Assembly: GCA_963921425.1 (NCBI GenBank)
Contig: OY992839.1
Span: 19,266,910 to 19,330,909 of the forward strand
DNA from: Dryas octopetala
Taxonomy: Eukaryota; Streptophyta; Magnoliopsida; Rosales; Rosaceae
DNA: 64,000 bases
Direction: 5' to 3'
The position numbers were made by a program, and so were the translations under genes. Each line of letters opens with the position of its first letter. The stretch's first letter is position 1. Below the pieces are notes generated by a model. It saw only the letters and a list, made by a program, of their open reading frames with translations, did not search any database and had not been told where the DNA came from. Below are positions 1 to 9,261 of this stretch, one piece after another.

Positions 1-180
1 TTCTTTTGCACGCTCCATCATTAAACAATAATCGCACAATGGAGCAGCACAGTTAGGGAGGCACTTACACAAGCTTTGATCGCACTGTTGTTTGGAGCTC
101 TCACCGACGCCTTGCTTAGAGCTCTCACCAACGCCTTGCTTAGAGCTCTCACCGACACCTTGCTTATAGGAGGAGGCCAT
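1..180 (-). CDS. Unrecognised Cys-rich ORF, 5' part only (runs off left edge)
   Basis: On the minus strand an ATG at 178-180 opens 60 codons with no stop before the window edge. The protein starts MASSYKQ, then has three exact copies of the octapeptide GVGESSKQ (about residues 8-31), then a Cys-rich stretch with cysteines at about 33, 38, 40, 44, 49 and 52, which could bind metal. I recognise no family. A TATA-like box lies about 50 bp upstream (230-238), a layout much like the transposase gene next door on the same strand, so this may be a further gene of the same Harbinger element or an unrelated gene. The ATG is the first one after the TATA box. Whether it is spliced or complete cannot be told here. 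Confidence 0.4.
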   Translation of the reverse strand, partial: MASSYKQGVGESSKQGVGESSKQGVGESSKQQCDQSLCKCLPNCAAPLCDYCLMMERAKE

Positions 181-229
181 TTCTAAACGATAGTTATGTG
201 GATGTGTTGGCCTACTAGTTAAACCTTGG

Positions 230-238
230 TATTTATAG
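230..238 (-). promoter_or_regulatory. TATA-like box upstream of the left-edge ORF
   Basis: The minus strand reads CTATAAATA about 50 bp upstream of the ATG at 180. This is a good plant TATA box at a plausible distance. Inference from sequence only. Confidence 0.45.
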
Positions 239-675
239 GGGAAAAAAGCATGATAACTTGCCCATTGGATTCCCTGATGGATTCACAGATACTCGAATCT
301 CACATGTGAAGCAACAGTATTGTGCATGGGATGGAGTGTTTGGAGTAAGTGTATGGTCTTGTCATTGGTTGAGTGAATTATTTTGCAAGCATGTGATGGT
401 TGTGTCATGTCAAGTCAGCTAAGAGAAATCAATGTCTTTATTTCATTTCACAAACTGCAACCGACAAATACAAACACACTTAAACGGCAAACACAAAGAC
501 AGGAAACAAACTTCGAAGATAAACAACAAAGATTAACCTAACATACGAAGATAAACCTAACATACGATAATGAGAACAACATTGATGAATCATGATTCTG
601 ATCTCAATGTGTTACTGCAAGTGGTGGGTTCCCTTCTCGGATCCAAATATGCGTAATCAAATTGGATTTTAGGGA
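239..675. other. Non-coding stretch between transposase 3' end and left-edge ORF
   Basis: AT-rich sequence with no ORF of note. It should hold the transposase 3' UTR and the upstream region of the left-edge ORF. I could not find a convincing Harbinger terminal inverted repeat here, so the end of the element may lie beyond the window. Confidence 0.4.
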
Positions 676-1960
676 TTAGTTGATATTTCGGGCCCTAAGC
701 AAAGTTCGACGAGCATTCATCTTAGGTAATGATGATGGAGCAACACCGGTCGGACATGGTTCTACACCTTCATATTCTTGTTCTGCCCTTCTAGTGCTCA
801 CTTCTGGGTCTATTGGGTCATCCGTACAGTCATCCCCAGGGCGCTCATCCTCCACGATCATATTGTGTAATATTATGCATGCCTTCATGATATTCCCTAG
901 GTCAATCGGACGCCAATAACGAGCAGGGCATTTTATTATCTGCCACCGGGCTTTTAGAATCCCAAATACCCTTTCCACATCCTTTCGGTATCCCTCTTTT
1001 CGAGCTGCAAACAACTTGTGGTGGGGAAGAATAGGACTGTGTAATGAAGTAATAAGAGTTGACCATTGAGGGTAGATCCCGTCAGCAAGATAGTATGAGA
1101 GTGTGTAATCTACCCCATTCACAGTGAATCTCACTCTGTGGTTCCGACCGGAAATCACCTCATCAAAGAGATGGGAACAGTCCAGCACAATGATGTCATT
1201 ATTTGACCCAGGTATACCAAAATTTGCATGCCATATCCACGTGTCATACGATGCAACGACTTCAAGTATAATAGTATGGACATGATAATGCCCACGATAA
1301 TGAGCTTGCTCGGCCATAGGGCAATTTTGCCATACCCAATGCATGCAATCCAAGCTACCAATCATACCTGGAAATCCTCTCCGACTCCCTTTCCGTAAAA
1401 GTTTTCTCATATCGGTAGCAGTAGGCCTCCGGAGATACTCGGCCCCGTAGATATCTGAGATGGCTCTTATGAATTTAGAAAATGATTGTCGTATATATGG
1501 TGGATTGGCTAACAGTCACCATCTCTGAGACCAAATCAAACGGCATGCCATATGCCATCACTCGTAGAGCCGCAGTAATCTTTTGATGAGGCGTACAACC
1601 CACTCTACCGAGAGCGTCAGGTCTTGCTTGAAAATATTCATCATGGCAGCAAACATCTTCGAGAATCCTATTGAATAGGGGTTGGTGCATGCGGTATTGC
1701 CTCCAAAACGTCACGGTGTCCTCGATTGGTGCTGGAATGAAGTAAGCCTCCATGAGACGTTCGTGCGCATCTTCCCTATTTCGCTGTGTGTAACGACGAT
1801 GTGAAGACGTACCACCATGTCTTGGACATCCGGCGACGACATTATGACCCATGGACATGATCAATTGCCCCACCCTCTCTTTCTCATCCTCTTCCCTATC
1901 CCATGAACTATCAGAGTTCAAAGATGAGGAGGAGGATGAATGCACGTATAAATGATTCAT
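676..1960 (-). pseudogene. PIF/Harbinger DDE transposase, frameshifted
   Basis: A DD35E-type nuclease of the HARBI1/PIF family, which cuts and pastes its element at 3-bp TWA targets. The N-terminal part (1960-1475) starts MNHLYVHSS and carries an acidic/Ser stretch and a helix-turn-helix-like region (about residues 125-155). The catalytic part (down to 676) shows GSLDCMHW (first Asp), GSNNDI, YYLADGIYP (second Asp) and VERVFGILKARW (Glu). In the 244-residue C-terminal frame these are about residues 21, 110 and 146, so the last two are separated by 35 residues. The two parts are in different frames: the shift falls in an ATATATA run near 1480-1490, after which SFSKFIRAISDIYGAEYL continues the family pattern. 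The gene is therefore probably dead, unless the copy is spliced in an unseen way. A TATA box lies at 2027-2038. Confidence 0.9.
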
Positions 1961-2026
1961 CTGTGTGTTAATGGATAGAGATATTATCCTGAAAATAGAG
2001 TGAATGGAACTTGGTAAATATAGTAG

Positions 2027-2038
2027 TATTTATAAATA
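2027..2038 (-). promoter_or_regulatory. TATA box of the Harbinger transposase gene
   Basis: TATTTATAAATA, nearly palindromic, about 70 bp upstream of the transposase ATG (1960) on the minus strand. Confidence 0.5.
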
Positions 2039-2077
2039 AGCCGCATGATGGTGTAGTCTTGTCATATGCAAACGTCA

Positions 2078-2203
2078 TGGTATCATGCATTCGTCCCATC
2101 AATTGTTGTATGAATAAAGGTAGTATGCATTTGTCTTATCAATCATCAGGGGAATTGGTATCATGCATTCGTCTTATCAATTGTCTTATCATTCATCTTA
2201 TGC
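2078..2203. repeat. Imperfect direct repeats upstream of the transposase gene
   Basis: Three imperfect copies of a motif built on GGTATCATGCATTCGTC followed by TATCAATTGT lie about 40 bp apart just upstream of the transposase TATA box. Each contains the palindrome ATGCAT. They could be transposase-binding or promoter repeats; this is inference. Confidence 0.5.
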
Positions 2204-2366
2204 AATAATAGAGGGAATACAATGTTGGGTGACCAACTCAAACATGCCATATAATAAGAAATTCAAACTTGAAATACGTGAAATACAAACCTAGTTCATG
2301 GATACTTAAAATGCAAACATAATCATAAGTCGACACATAACATTAAAGATCATACATAATTCAAAG

Positions 2367-3590
2367 TCAAATTCTAATTGTTAGGGGGGGGGGGGGGTAC
2401 CCTGAATTTGACTGATTGAGGTTAGAAAGATCTTGGTAGTATCTAGATGGAGTGTACTCCGAGCTTTGGTTAGTGTGCATCTGCCTTATTGCTATGACTT
2501 CAGCTTGTTTTTGCTCCCAATACATTCGTTGGGCCTCATTAATCCTGGAAAGATCTTGGCCCATAATATTTTGTTCCTCCCATTCTAGCTGCCTTGCTAT
2601 CCTTGTCCTCTCTCTTGCTTCCTTTGCCGCTTCTCTTTCACTCTTTGCAGCCTCTCTGTTAATTCTCATTTGTATAGCTATTCTTGCATTTTCATTAAAA
2701 TCATGCACTTCCTCAACCATTTGAGCTTGGACGGGCTTAGCGGCCTTGGCCCGCTTTGAATGGTTTCTTCCTAGTGGCCTTGGCTGCGAGGGACCGATTG
2801 GTTGAAATGGTGGTGGGTGTTCATCATCACTAATTCGGATGGTCAGACATACATTATTGTCACTCTAGGGAGTGTCGAAATCGTCAGAGGCGAGGGTCTC
2901 TGGTTCACTCAACTGGGCCGGGGTATTCGCCGCGGCATACTTTGCACTTTCTTTTAATAGGTTCCAAACATGTAATAAACCAAACTTGGATCAAGTCTTG
3001 CCTTCAAAACTCCCAAGTGCGTTCGCAAACTACAATAATAAAATTAAATAAATTGCCTTGATAAATAAACAATCGTAAAATTAAATAAAATTGTCTTAAT
3101 AAATAAGCAATCTTCAAATTAAATAAATTGCCTTGATAAATCAATTATCGTAAAATTAAATAAAATTGTCTTGATAAATAAACAATCTTCAAATTAAATA
3201 AATTGTCTTGATATATAAACAATCGTAAACTTAAATAAATTTCCTTAATAAATAAACAATCATAAAATTAAATATCATACCAATAATAAATAAATAAAAA
3301 CTTACCACATTGGCATCATTTGTACCGCTTCCGCGCATTCGCTCCGCCTCCATCAACGAAGCATAAAACTTGGTGCATTCTCGTGCTATATCAACCCATA
3401 GTGATTTAGCGCCACCAATCGAACGCACGGTTTCACCCCCCAAGTTACGCTTGAAGATTGCGTATATGTCACTCCAAAGCACATTTTTTCTTATATTTGC
3501 ACCAAGACAACCGTCGGGAGACTTCTCTAGCCAAGCCTTCACTAGGGCTTGATCTTCACCTTGTGCCCAAGAACATCCTCTAGGAGCCAT
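2367..3590 (-). pseudogene. PIF/Harbinger ORF1 (SANT/Myb-like DNA-binding partner), interrupted
   Basis: The accessory protein that plant PIF/Harbinger elements need beside the transposase; in studied elements it binds DNA and helps bring the transposase to the nucleus. Exon 1 (3590-3306, 95 codons) starts MAPRGCSWAQGEDQALVKAW and has the trihelix/SANT-like pattern with Trp residues at about 8, 20, 39 and 65. It ends at a GTAAGT donor. Exon 2 begins after an AG at 3030-3031 and runs to 2367. It holds the conserved PLGRNHSKRAKA box near 2750-2780 and a Glu/Arg-rich coiled-coil region, and ends in a PPPPLTIRI tail. Exon 2 has two in-frame stops (KT*SKF and TP*SDNN), so no full product is expected. 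The gene lies upstream of the transposase on the same strand, the normal order for the family. Confidence 0.85.
3044..3290. repeat. Tandem repeat in the intron of Harbinger ORF1
   Basis: About seven imperfect copies of a ~33-bp AT-rich unit built on TTAAATAAATTGCCTTGATA and AATAAACAATC. They lie almost wholly within the single ORF1 intron. Confidence 0.7.
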
Positions 3591-3991
3591 GATAAAGAAT
3601 TTTTTTTTTCTTTGTAAATGTGGTATGAAAGATTGATGTTTGTGATGAAAAAATCATGGATCTTGTGTAGTATATATATAATCTTTGAGAATATAGCCGT
3701 TAGGGGTGTGGTAGATTTTTAGAAATTTTTTTAAAAATTTTCAAGTATTTTATGGATTTTACAATTAATTTAGTAATATTTATAAAAAAAAAATAGAATG
3801 GGAGTGATCTGGGCCGTTGGATTCAAGCACCGGTCCCTATTTAATAAGCAATTTCGAAAAAAGCCCAATCATGTCAATTAATCATTCCCCTTGTTTGATC
3901 TTCACGTGCTGGCTTTGGCCACAAACAGAAGGAGCAACGTTGCAGCTTTGGTGTCAGCTACCCTCTCTCCTCCTGGAAGTCTTCACATGGT
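3591..3991. other. AT-rich non-coding stretch upstream of Harbinger ORF1
   Basis: Holds a TATATATA tract on the minus strand near 3670-3682 that could be the ORF1 TATA box, then a low-complexity A/T region. No gene is seen. Confidence 0.4.
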
Positions 3992-4170
3992 GGGCCATCA
4001 CAATTTTGGGTAACAAAAAAAATGGGTTATACTGTTATCTAAATATAGATAACACATTGGGCCACAAGGGAATATAGGTAACAAATTCTGGCCCATTGTG
4101 GGGAGTTGTTACCCATTTGTTACCCAAAATGGGTTTTTGGGTAACATTTTCATATGCATTGTGGTAGGCC
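3992..4170. mobile_element. Possible MITE or Harbinger terminus with GGGTAAC inverted motifs
   Basis: The left end reads GGGCCATCACAAT..GGGTAAC and the right end on the other strand reads GGCCTACCACAATGCATATG..GTTAC, so the two ends are imperfect inverted repeats. GGGTAAC or its complement recurs inside. I see no matching 3-bp target duplication. It could be a short Harbinger-like MITE or the 5' terminus of the neighbouring Harbinger element. Confidence 0.35.
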
Positions 4171-4699
4171 TAAGTGGAGGGACAAATGTCAAACGCTGAG
4201 AGAAGGGACATGGAGAGGACATGAAATTTGGGGACAGCAGATCTCAACCCATGTGAGATCTTTCTCTCAACATGGATAGCATATATATACAATAATTTTC
4301 TCCTACCAATTATGACTTAGTACCTTATGCATTTTGGGATGATTTGGCCTAATCAATGATGCTATAATAAGATCACATTATATGAGTAAGTACCTAAATT
4401 TCCCTTTAATTTATTATTAGTATTGTTAATTACTGTTATTATTTACAACAAAATGACTTGAATATAAGTTCTAACCCTTCCTGTCGTACTCAATGCTACT
4501 TAAATTACAGTTCATTGGTAATGAGTATCCAAGTTGAGTGCTCAAGGTTAGCAATTATGTTTAAATGGACATGGACCGATTGGGAAGGTTAGAGGTTCTA
4601 CCTATATTTGTCTAGTTACAAATTTGTTTAACTCCTGCGTGGGACACAAGACAACCCGAAAAATTCATAGGAGGTTTGTTCACAAACACACACTGTTAA

Positions 4700-4809
4700 T
4701 AAGAGTGGGCATACCCCGCCACCGCCCGCACATCGTTGGCTCAAACGGGTTGAGGTTATGCGGGTTGGCGGTTGGAGCGGGTCGAAGTGCGAGCTAAGCC
4801 AACAAGGAA

Positions 4810-4848
<39 letters not shown>

Positions 4849-4985
4849 GGCTTTGCTCGGCTTCGGCGAGCGGTAGAGGACGAAACCCGCCACTTGAGCC
4901 GCCTCTATCGGGGTGGATCGACTTGAGGCTAAACGGCCAGCGGTGCGGTCGGAGCAGCGGGTCAAACAGGTTGATGCCCACCTAA
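4700..4985. mobile_element. Short non-autonomous hAT element (286 bp) with CT microsatellite
   Basis: Starts TAAGAGTGGGCAT and ends ATGCCCACCTAA, imperfect terminal inverted repeats. It is flanked by ACTGTTAA (4692-4699) and ACTATTAA (4986-4993), an 8-bp target duplication with one change. The duplicate copy has the empty site ACTCTTAA at 13995-14002, which proves an insertion. The interior is GC-rich with GCGGGTyGG-type motifs and a (TC)17 run at about 4813-4846. No transposase; several short ORFs here are repeat artefacts. Confidence 0.85.
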
Positions 4986-5046
4986 ACTATTAAGTCTGTT
5001 ATACCGATCTAAATAACTTCTTTTCTTAGTGACAGTGTTCTCCACG

Positions 5047-5797
5047 GAAACATGAAAAAGTGAGATAAAGGATCATCCAACCAATGGTCCAGTCATAAAA
5101 ATAATAGAAAATTACATTTAAATCAACAAAACATTTATATATTAATATATAATATAATGGTTAATGTAGTTTTTCTTTTTCCACAAAGGTCAATGGGTAT
5201 TGAAATTTTATCCCACTTTTGTCATTAAGCCCAATTCACTTGTTGATGTTATATATGTAGTTTGGTGCTTTGGAAAATACCAATTTGTCTATTATATTTT
5301 TTTCATTACTTACGGATGTAAAATTATGACGTTGCTAGCTCTTGATTTGGTTTATGGTATAGATATTATGGTTAGGGTATAGAAATGAGGTTTAGGGTCT
5401 AGAAATAGAATTTAGGGTTTAGAATTAAGGTTATAGAGCTCATGACTTAGGGTTTATGCCTCGGGAATTCTAAGCCATTTTTCTGTGTACCAGTTAAACA
5501 CAAACCTAATACAAATCTAAATTTGTAGAGTAATGTGTATGTTTATTGATTTATTGTAATTTGTCTTTTTTTTTTTTTTTTTTTTTTTTCATTTTGGTTG
5601 ATGATGGCTAAAATGAAATTATAAAACAAGTATATTGATGAATATGTAATTTTAAAAAGTTTTATTGATTTGTTTGTAATTGACCCTAAAATAAATCATC
5701 CACTTATTTTTAGTGAAATAGTTCTCCAATAAGTTGTCGATGGAAACATGAAAAAGTGAGATAAAGGATCATCCAACCAATGGTCCAGTCATAAATT
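5047..5797. repeat. Internal direct duplication, about 700 bp apart
   Basis: A ~50-bp block (GGAAACATGAAAAAGTGAGA through CCAGTCATAAA) at 5047-5098 recurs at 5745-5797. Copy 2 of the segmental duplication has it once (about 14070-14120). The sequence between is AT-rich with a long T run at 5564-5589 and no gene. It is either a tandem duplication or an insertion that copied its flank. Confidence 0.75.
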
Positions 5798-5984
5798 TGG
5801 GAAAATGCAGGAAGATATATGCTCATAGTGTAATTGACCTTTTAATTTATAGATTCATTGCAGTGTTTATTACATCAGATCATGTAGACCTTTATTCATG
5901 CGGCCATTTTATTAATTTAAACTGCATATATATATGTTTGCTTGTCATGACTCATGCTACCCTGTGCTCCTGAGGATAGGGCAA

Positions 5985-7159
5985 CTAGCTTGTTGCCACC
6001 TCCTTATCTCCAGCATAGTTTTCAATTCTTGGACCCTTCACGAGCCCTCCAAGAAGATCTGCTGGGTCGTAAAAGTACTCCACACTTACAACTTTCATCT
6101 GGTCATCCACCTGTTTAAATAATTTAGACCAAATAAATTAATTAGAGAGAGAAGTAGCTAGACAAAAAATCATTTATAGAATAACAAAGAATGCATGTAT
6201 ATTTTAAAGTTTGGTTTTTGTAATTTGGACAATTTTCCACTTAAGTTCCCATAATTTTAAATTTTTTTCAATAAGTACATGTAGTTAAATAGTTCATAAC
6301 AATTGTAATTAAGGTTAAATAAAAAAAATTTATTAATTTTATTAACAGAATGTACACATGTAAGACAAAATTTTTTTACTATATATGATAAAGTCAGAAG
6401 AAGGTTTTGGTAATAGACATGCGCATAGTGCATGTCAAAAAGCTAGTTAATGATAATAATACATCTTACACACAAGCAACATGCTAGCATGTGCACATTT
6501 GTTCGAAAAAATTGTGATTTGGTCACAATTGCAACCGTGATAAACTACATAACTTAATCGAAACAAATTAAAATTACAAAACTTCAAGAGAAAGCAGCCC
6601 AAATTACAGCGTATAAATTGTAACTTAGCAAGGAATATATAAGAGGAAGAATGATGCATACCGTAATAATGTCAATGCCATAAAATTCCACCAATTCTCC
6701 AGTTGGGGCATGGCCTTTGAAATTGCCCTCCATGTAAGACCAGTGCCTGAACTTGTAGACTATGACTGGAGGCCCAGAATAGACTTCGAGAACCTCCACA
6801 GCAAACCCACGTGGGAAAGTAGTGGTGAATGCTCCATGAGATGAGTCCAAATTTTCCTCAGAAGGTTTGTAGATCTGGGATTCCTCTGGGAGAGAGCTTC
6901 GAAGCAGTGGGTTGTAGCCTCCACCCATTTTCTCATAACCTTCCAAACTTAAAGGTTTTCTACCTGTAAATTAAATTATATATATGTAACTTTAGAGCAC
7001 AATCTAAATTAAGTATTAATATGGAATTTGGACCAATTTATTGATCATCATATCATGTATACCATTAAAGTCTTCCACGCATGCCTTTTGGAAAAGCTCC
7101 ATTTCATATGTCTTCAAAAGGTTCTGTACCATTTCTTCAAGTGACCCAGGTGGCCATAC
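5985..7159 (-). pseudogene. Pathogen-related protein gene, truncated paralogue A (exons 2-4 only)
   Basis: Paralogue of the intact gene at 14588-16553. Exon 2 is 7159-7063 (VWPPGSLEEMVQNLLKTYEM), exon 3 is 6963-6662 (KMGGGYNPLL, TTTFPRGFAVEVLEVYSGPP, YKFRHWSYMEGNFKGHAP) and exon 4 is 6110-5985 (VDDQMKVVSVEYFYDPADLL). All junctions keep GT/AG and frame. Compared with gene B, exon 2 lacks 36 nt (12 codons, KSIDPKKFTLSL) just before its donor, and exon 4 stops seven residues earlier after a 4-bp change. No exon 1 (51 codons in B) can be found upstream; 7345-7700 holds unrelated, partly tRNA-like sequence. Most likely a pseudogene, though the remaining exons are still open. A new 5' exon cannot be excluded. 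Confidence 0.85.
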
Positions 7160-7342
7160 CTTCATCAAATATATATTAACAAATTATATACTACTTTGAT
7201 CACAATTGCAAAAGATAATGATCTTAGAAATTAGGGAAAATGACTCATTCAGTCCCTATATATAGTTTGTGTGTTTTTTCAATTAGGTTATATATTGTGA
7301 TTGAAGAATACTTGTAGTTATGTTTCATTATAATTCTATTAC

Positions 7343-7690
7343 ACTTACACAAGTTGCAACTTGATTGAGTTGGTTGGCCGTGCTTCTTATTTGTACAAGG
7401 TCTGGTGTTCAAACCTTGGTTTGTTTAGTTACCACGTACCAACTCATTTTTTAATTTTTAAGATATTGGAGATAGCGCTGGACGAAGCTGCACCAGCTGG
7501 GTGATATCAATGAGTGGATCATGTGCACATGTGCAATAAGGAAGGGGCACAATCGGAATTATAACAAAAATAAAAGTCAACAATAACTGTATATCCATTG
7601 ACTAGAGGGTTTAGGCAAAATTTTAAGTAAAATAGGGGGTTATGAATTAACTACAAAAATGGTTGGAGGCTATGAATTAACTAGGTTAGA
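7343..7690 (+). repeat. tRNA-related (SINE-like) sequence where gene A exon 1 should be
   Basis: TTGATTGAGTTGGTTGGCC resembles a polymerase III A box and GGTCTGGTGTTCAAACC a B box, about 35 bp apart. This suggests a degenerate tRNA-derived SINE head. The sequence has no counterpart in duplication copy 2. The end of the element is not clear. Confidence 0.35.
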
Positions 7691-8870
7691 ATTAAGGGGT
7701 TTATAATTATTTACTATATTAATATGCCAACTGATATTAATTTAAGTAATATAAAAAATTTTCTCTAAGTTAATGCCTCTCGTTTGGTTTTAATCGTATA
7801 TATGTGGTAGAGTTTTGAGGAGTTTCGTGTAAAAAAAAACAAAAACAAATATTCTATATGGCTCCCCAATTGCAAAGGCCTATGATTCGACAAGGACAAC
7901 GATGAGAGTGCCAATGCCAATCTCTTGCCACCAGTAAGAACTATTCCAAGTCAACTACCAAAACATATACAGTTTATTAAACAAACACTCCCTAAGATTC
8001 CCTAAGATTTTTGGTGTTTTGACATATACTACAAGGTTTCAAAAATTACAGGAAGACCCCTTTAAGTTTTAAATCGTTTTCACATAATCCCTTACTTTAA
8101 AATTCCGTCAAAAAATTGATGACATCATCATAACAACATTTCTAAATGACAAGTTTAATCTTATAGTTATTTACATATATATCTCCTAAGGTTTATTATA
8201 TTTTCACATAACCTCCTAAGATTTCAACAATTATACAAACACTCTGTGAGGTTTTAACTCAATTATAGAAAGGTCTCTAAAGTTTTAACACATTTTCATA
8301 TGACCCTTTAATCACAAACGAGCATGATAAAAATGGTAAAATGCCAAACTAACCTTACATACTATTTGGTTTTATATAATATATCTTTCTTACATGTTGA
8401 AAAAATATACCGATTTGAAATTTTAAAATATCACTAAATCTTTTTTTTTCTTGTATGAAAATATTGCTAAACCAAATCACTTTTTCTTGTTATGTAATTC
8501 GATTATTTGCTAAATAATTCATTTATTTCATTGTATAAACAATTCTTGTCGAAAAAAAAAAAACTCATGCATTTGATTGTGATATTCTTGAAAAAATCAT
8601 TCATATATTGGTTCATAAATTTATTTTTTAAAAAAAAATTTGCAATGGTTGAAAAAGAGTGCTACATTTCTCAATCATTCTCAATATGGGTACACCCCTC
8701 TCATGTGTGATCTGAGTTAAATAGGTGGATAATTTATTGGGTGAGGTGAAAATGCATGTGAGTATTAAATCTAACACGTGAATTGTTTATTAATTTAGAG
8801 TAAACTATATAAATTAAAAATATTATTTAAACCAATAATATATATTAAGCTAAAGCATCTATATTTAGAG
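7690..8870. repeat. Segmental duplication copy 1, upstream flank
   Basis: Matches 20930-21850, with shared blocks such as AAGGCCTATGATTCGACAAG and CCAAGTCAACTACCAAAACA, and near 8700-8800 GGATAATTTATTGGGTGAGG-like sequence against its relative at 21790. Non-coding and AT-rich; 7980-8300 also contains short repeats of a TTTTCACATAAxCxC type. Confidence 0.75.
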
Positions 8871-9261
8871 TACAAGTCAAAATCCTAGCTGCATGTGGTT
8901 ATGTACGCTAGAAATAATGAGCTTATATATGCATATTTTTTTTCTTTCTTTATTTTGCTAATCATGAGAATCTGTACGTGTAGTTGTATGCAATTAATAC
9001 AACTATACACTAAATTAAAGCAAAAATCAGTGAAAGGAGGCAGTTTATATGAATTTAATATTGCTAGCTGTTATTGACTTAAATGACCATCCCTAATATT
9101 ATATAAAACCTATGGCAGATCCATTTAATTTGGATATGATTTCTGACTAAATTGCATGGAGAATCTAGTCTCTGGCAGTAAGAAAACAAAAGAAAAAACA
9201 CTACTTTAAATGACCATCCATATGCATGATCAGAATGTCCAAGAAAAAACACTACTTTAAG
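8871..9261. other. AT-rich intergenic sequence
   Basis: No gene seen. AAGAAAAAACACTACTTTAA occurs twice (about 9190-9210 and 9241-9260), a short local duplication next to the hAT insertion at 9262. Confidence 0.5.

Larger units (their letters stand above)
4318..7345. repeat. Segmental duplication, copy 1 (pathogen-related gene A)
   Basis: Matches 11345-16230 over gene, introns and 3' flank, interrupted by copy-specific insertions. Shared landmarks include AGTACCTTATGCATTTTG at the left, CAAAATGACTTGAATATAAG, and the last three exons of the pathogen-related gene. The homology resumes farther right at 7690-8870, which pairs with 20930-21850. Confidence 0.9.

Noticed and set aside
3044-3290. 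CRISPR-like regular repeats
   Set aside because: Eukaryotic context, no unique spacers; a plain AT-rich tandem repeat in an intron.
4628-4985. Arg-Glu and Ser-Leu frames near the CT run
   Set aside because: Inside a 286-bp hAT element; low complexity.
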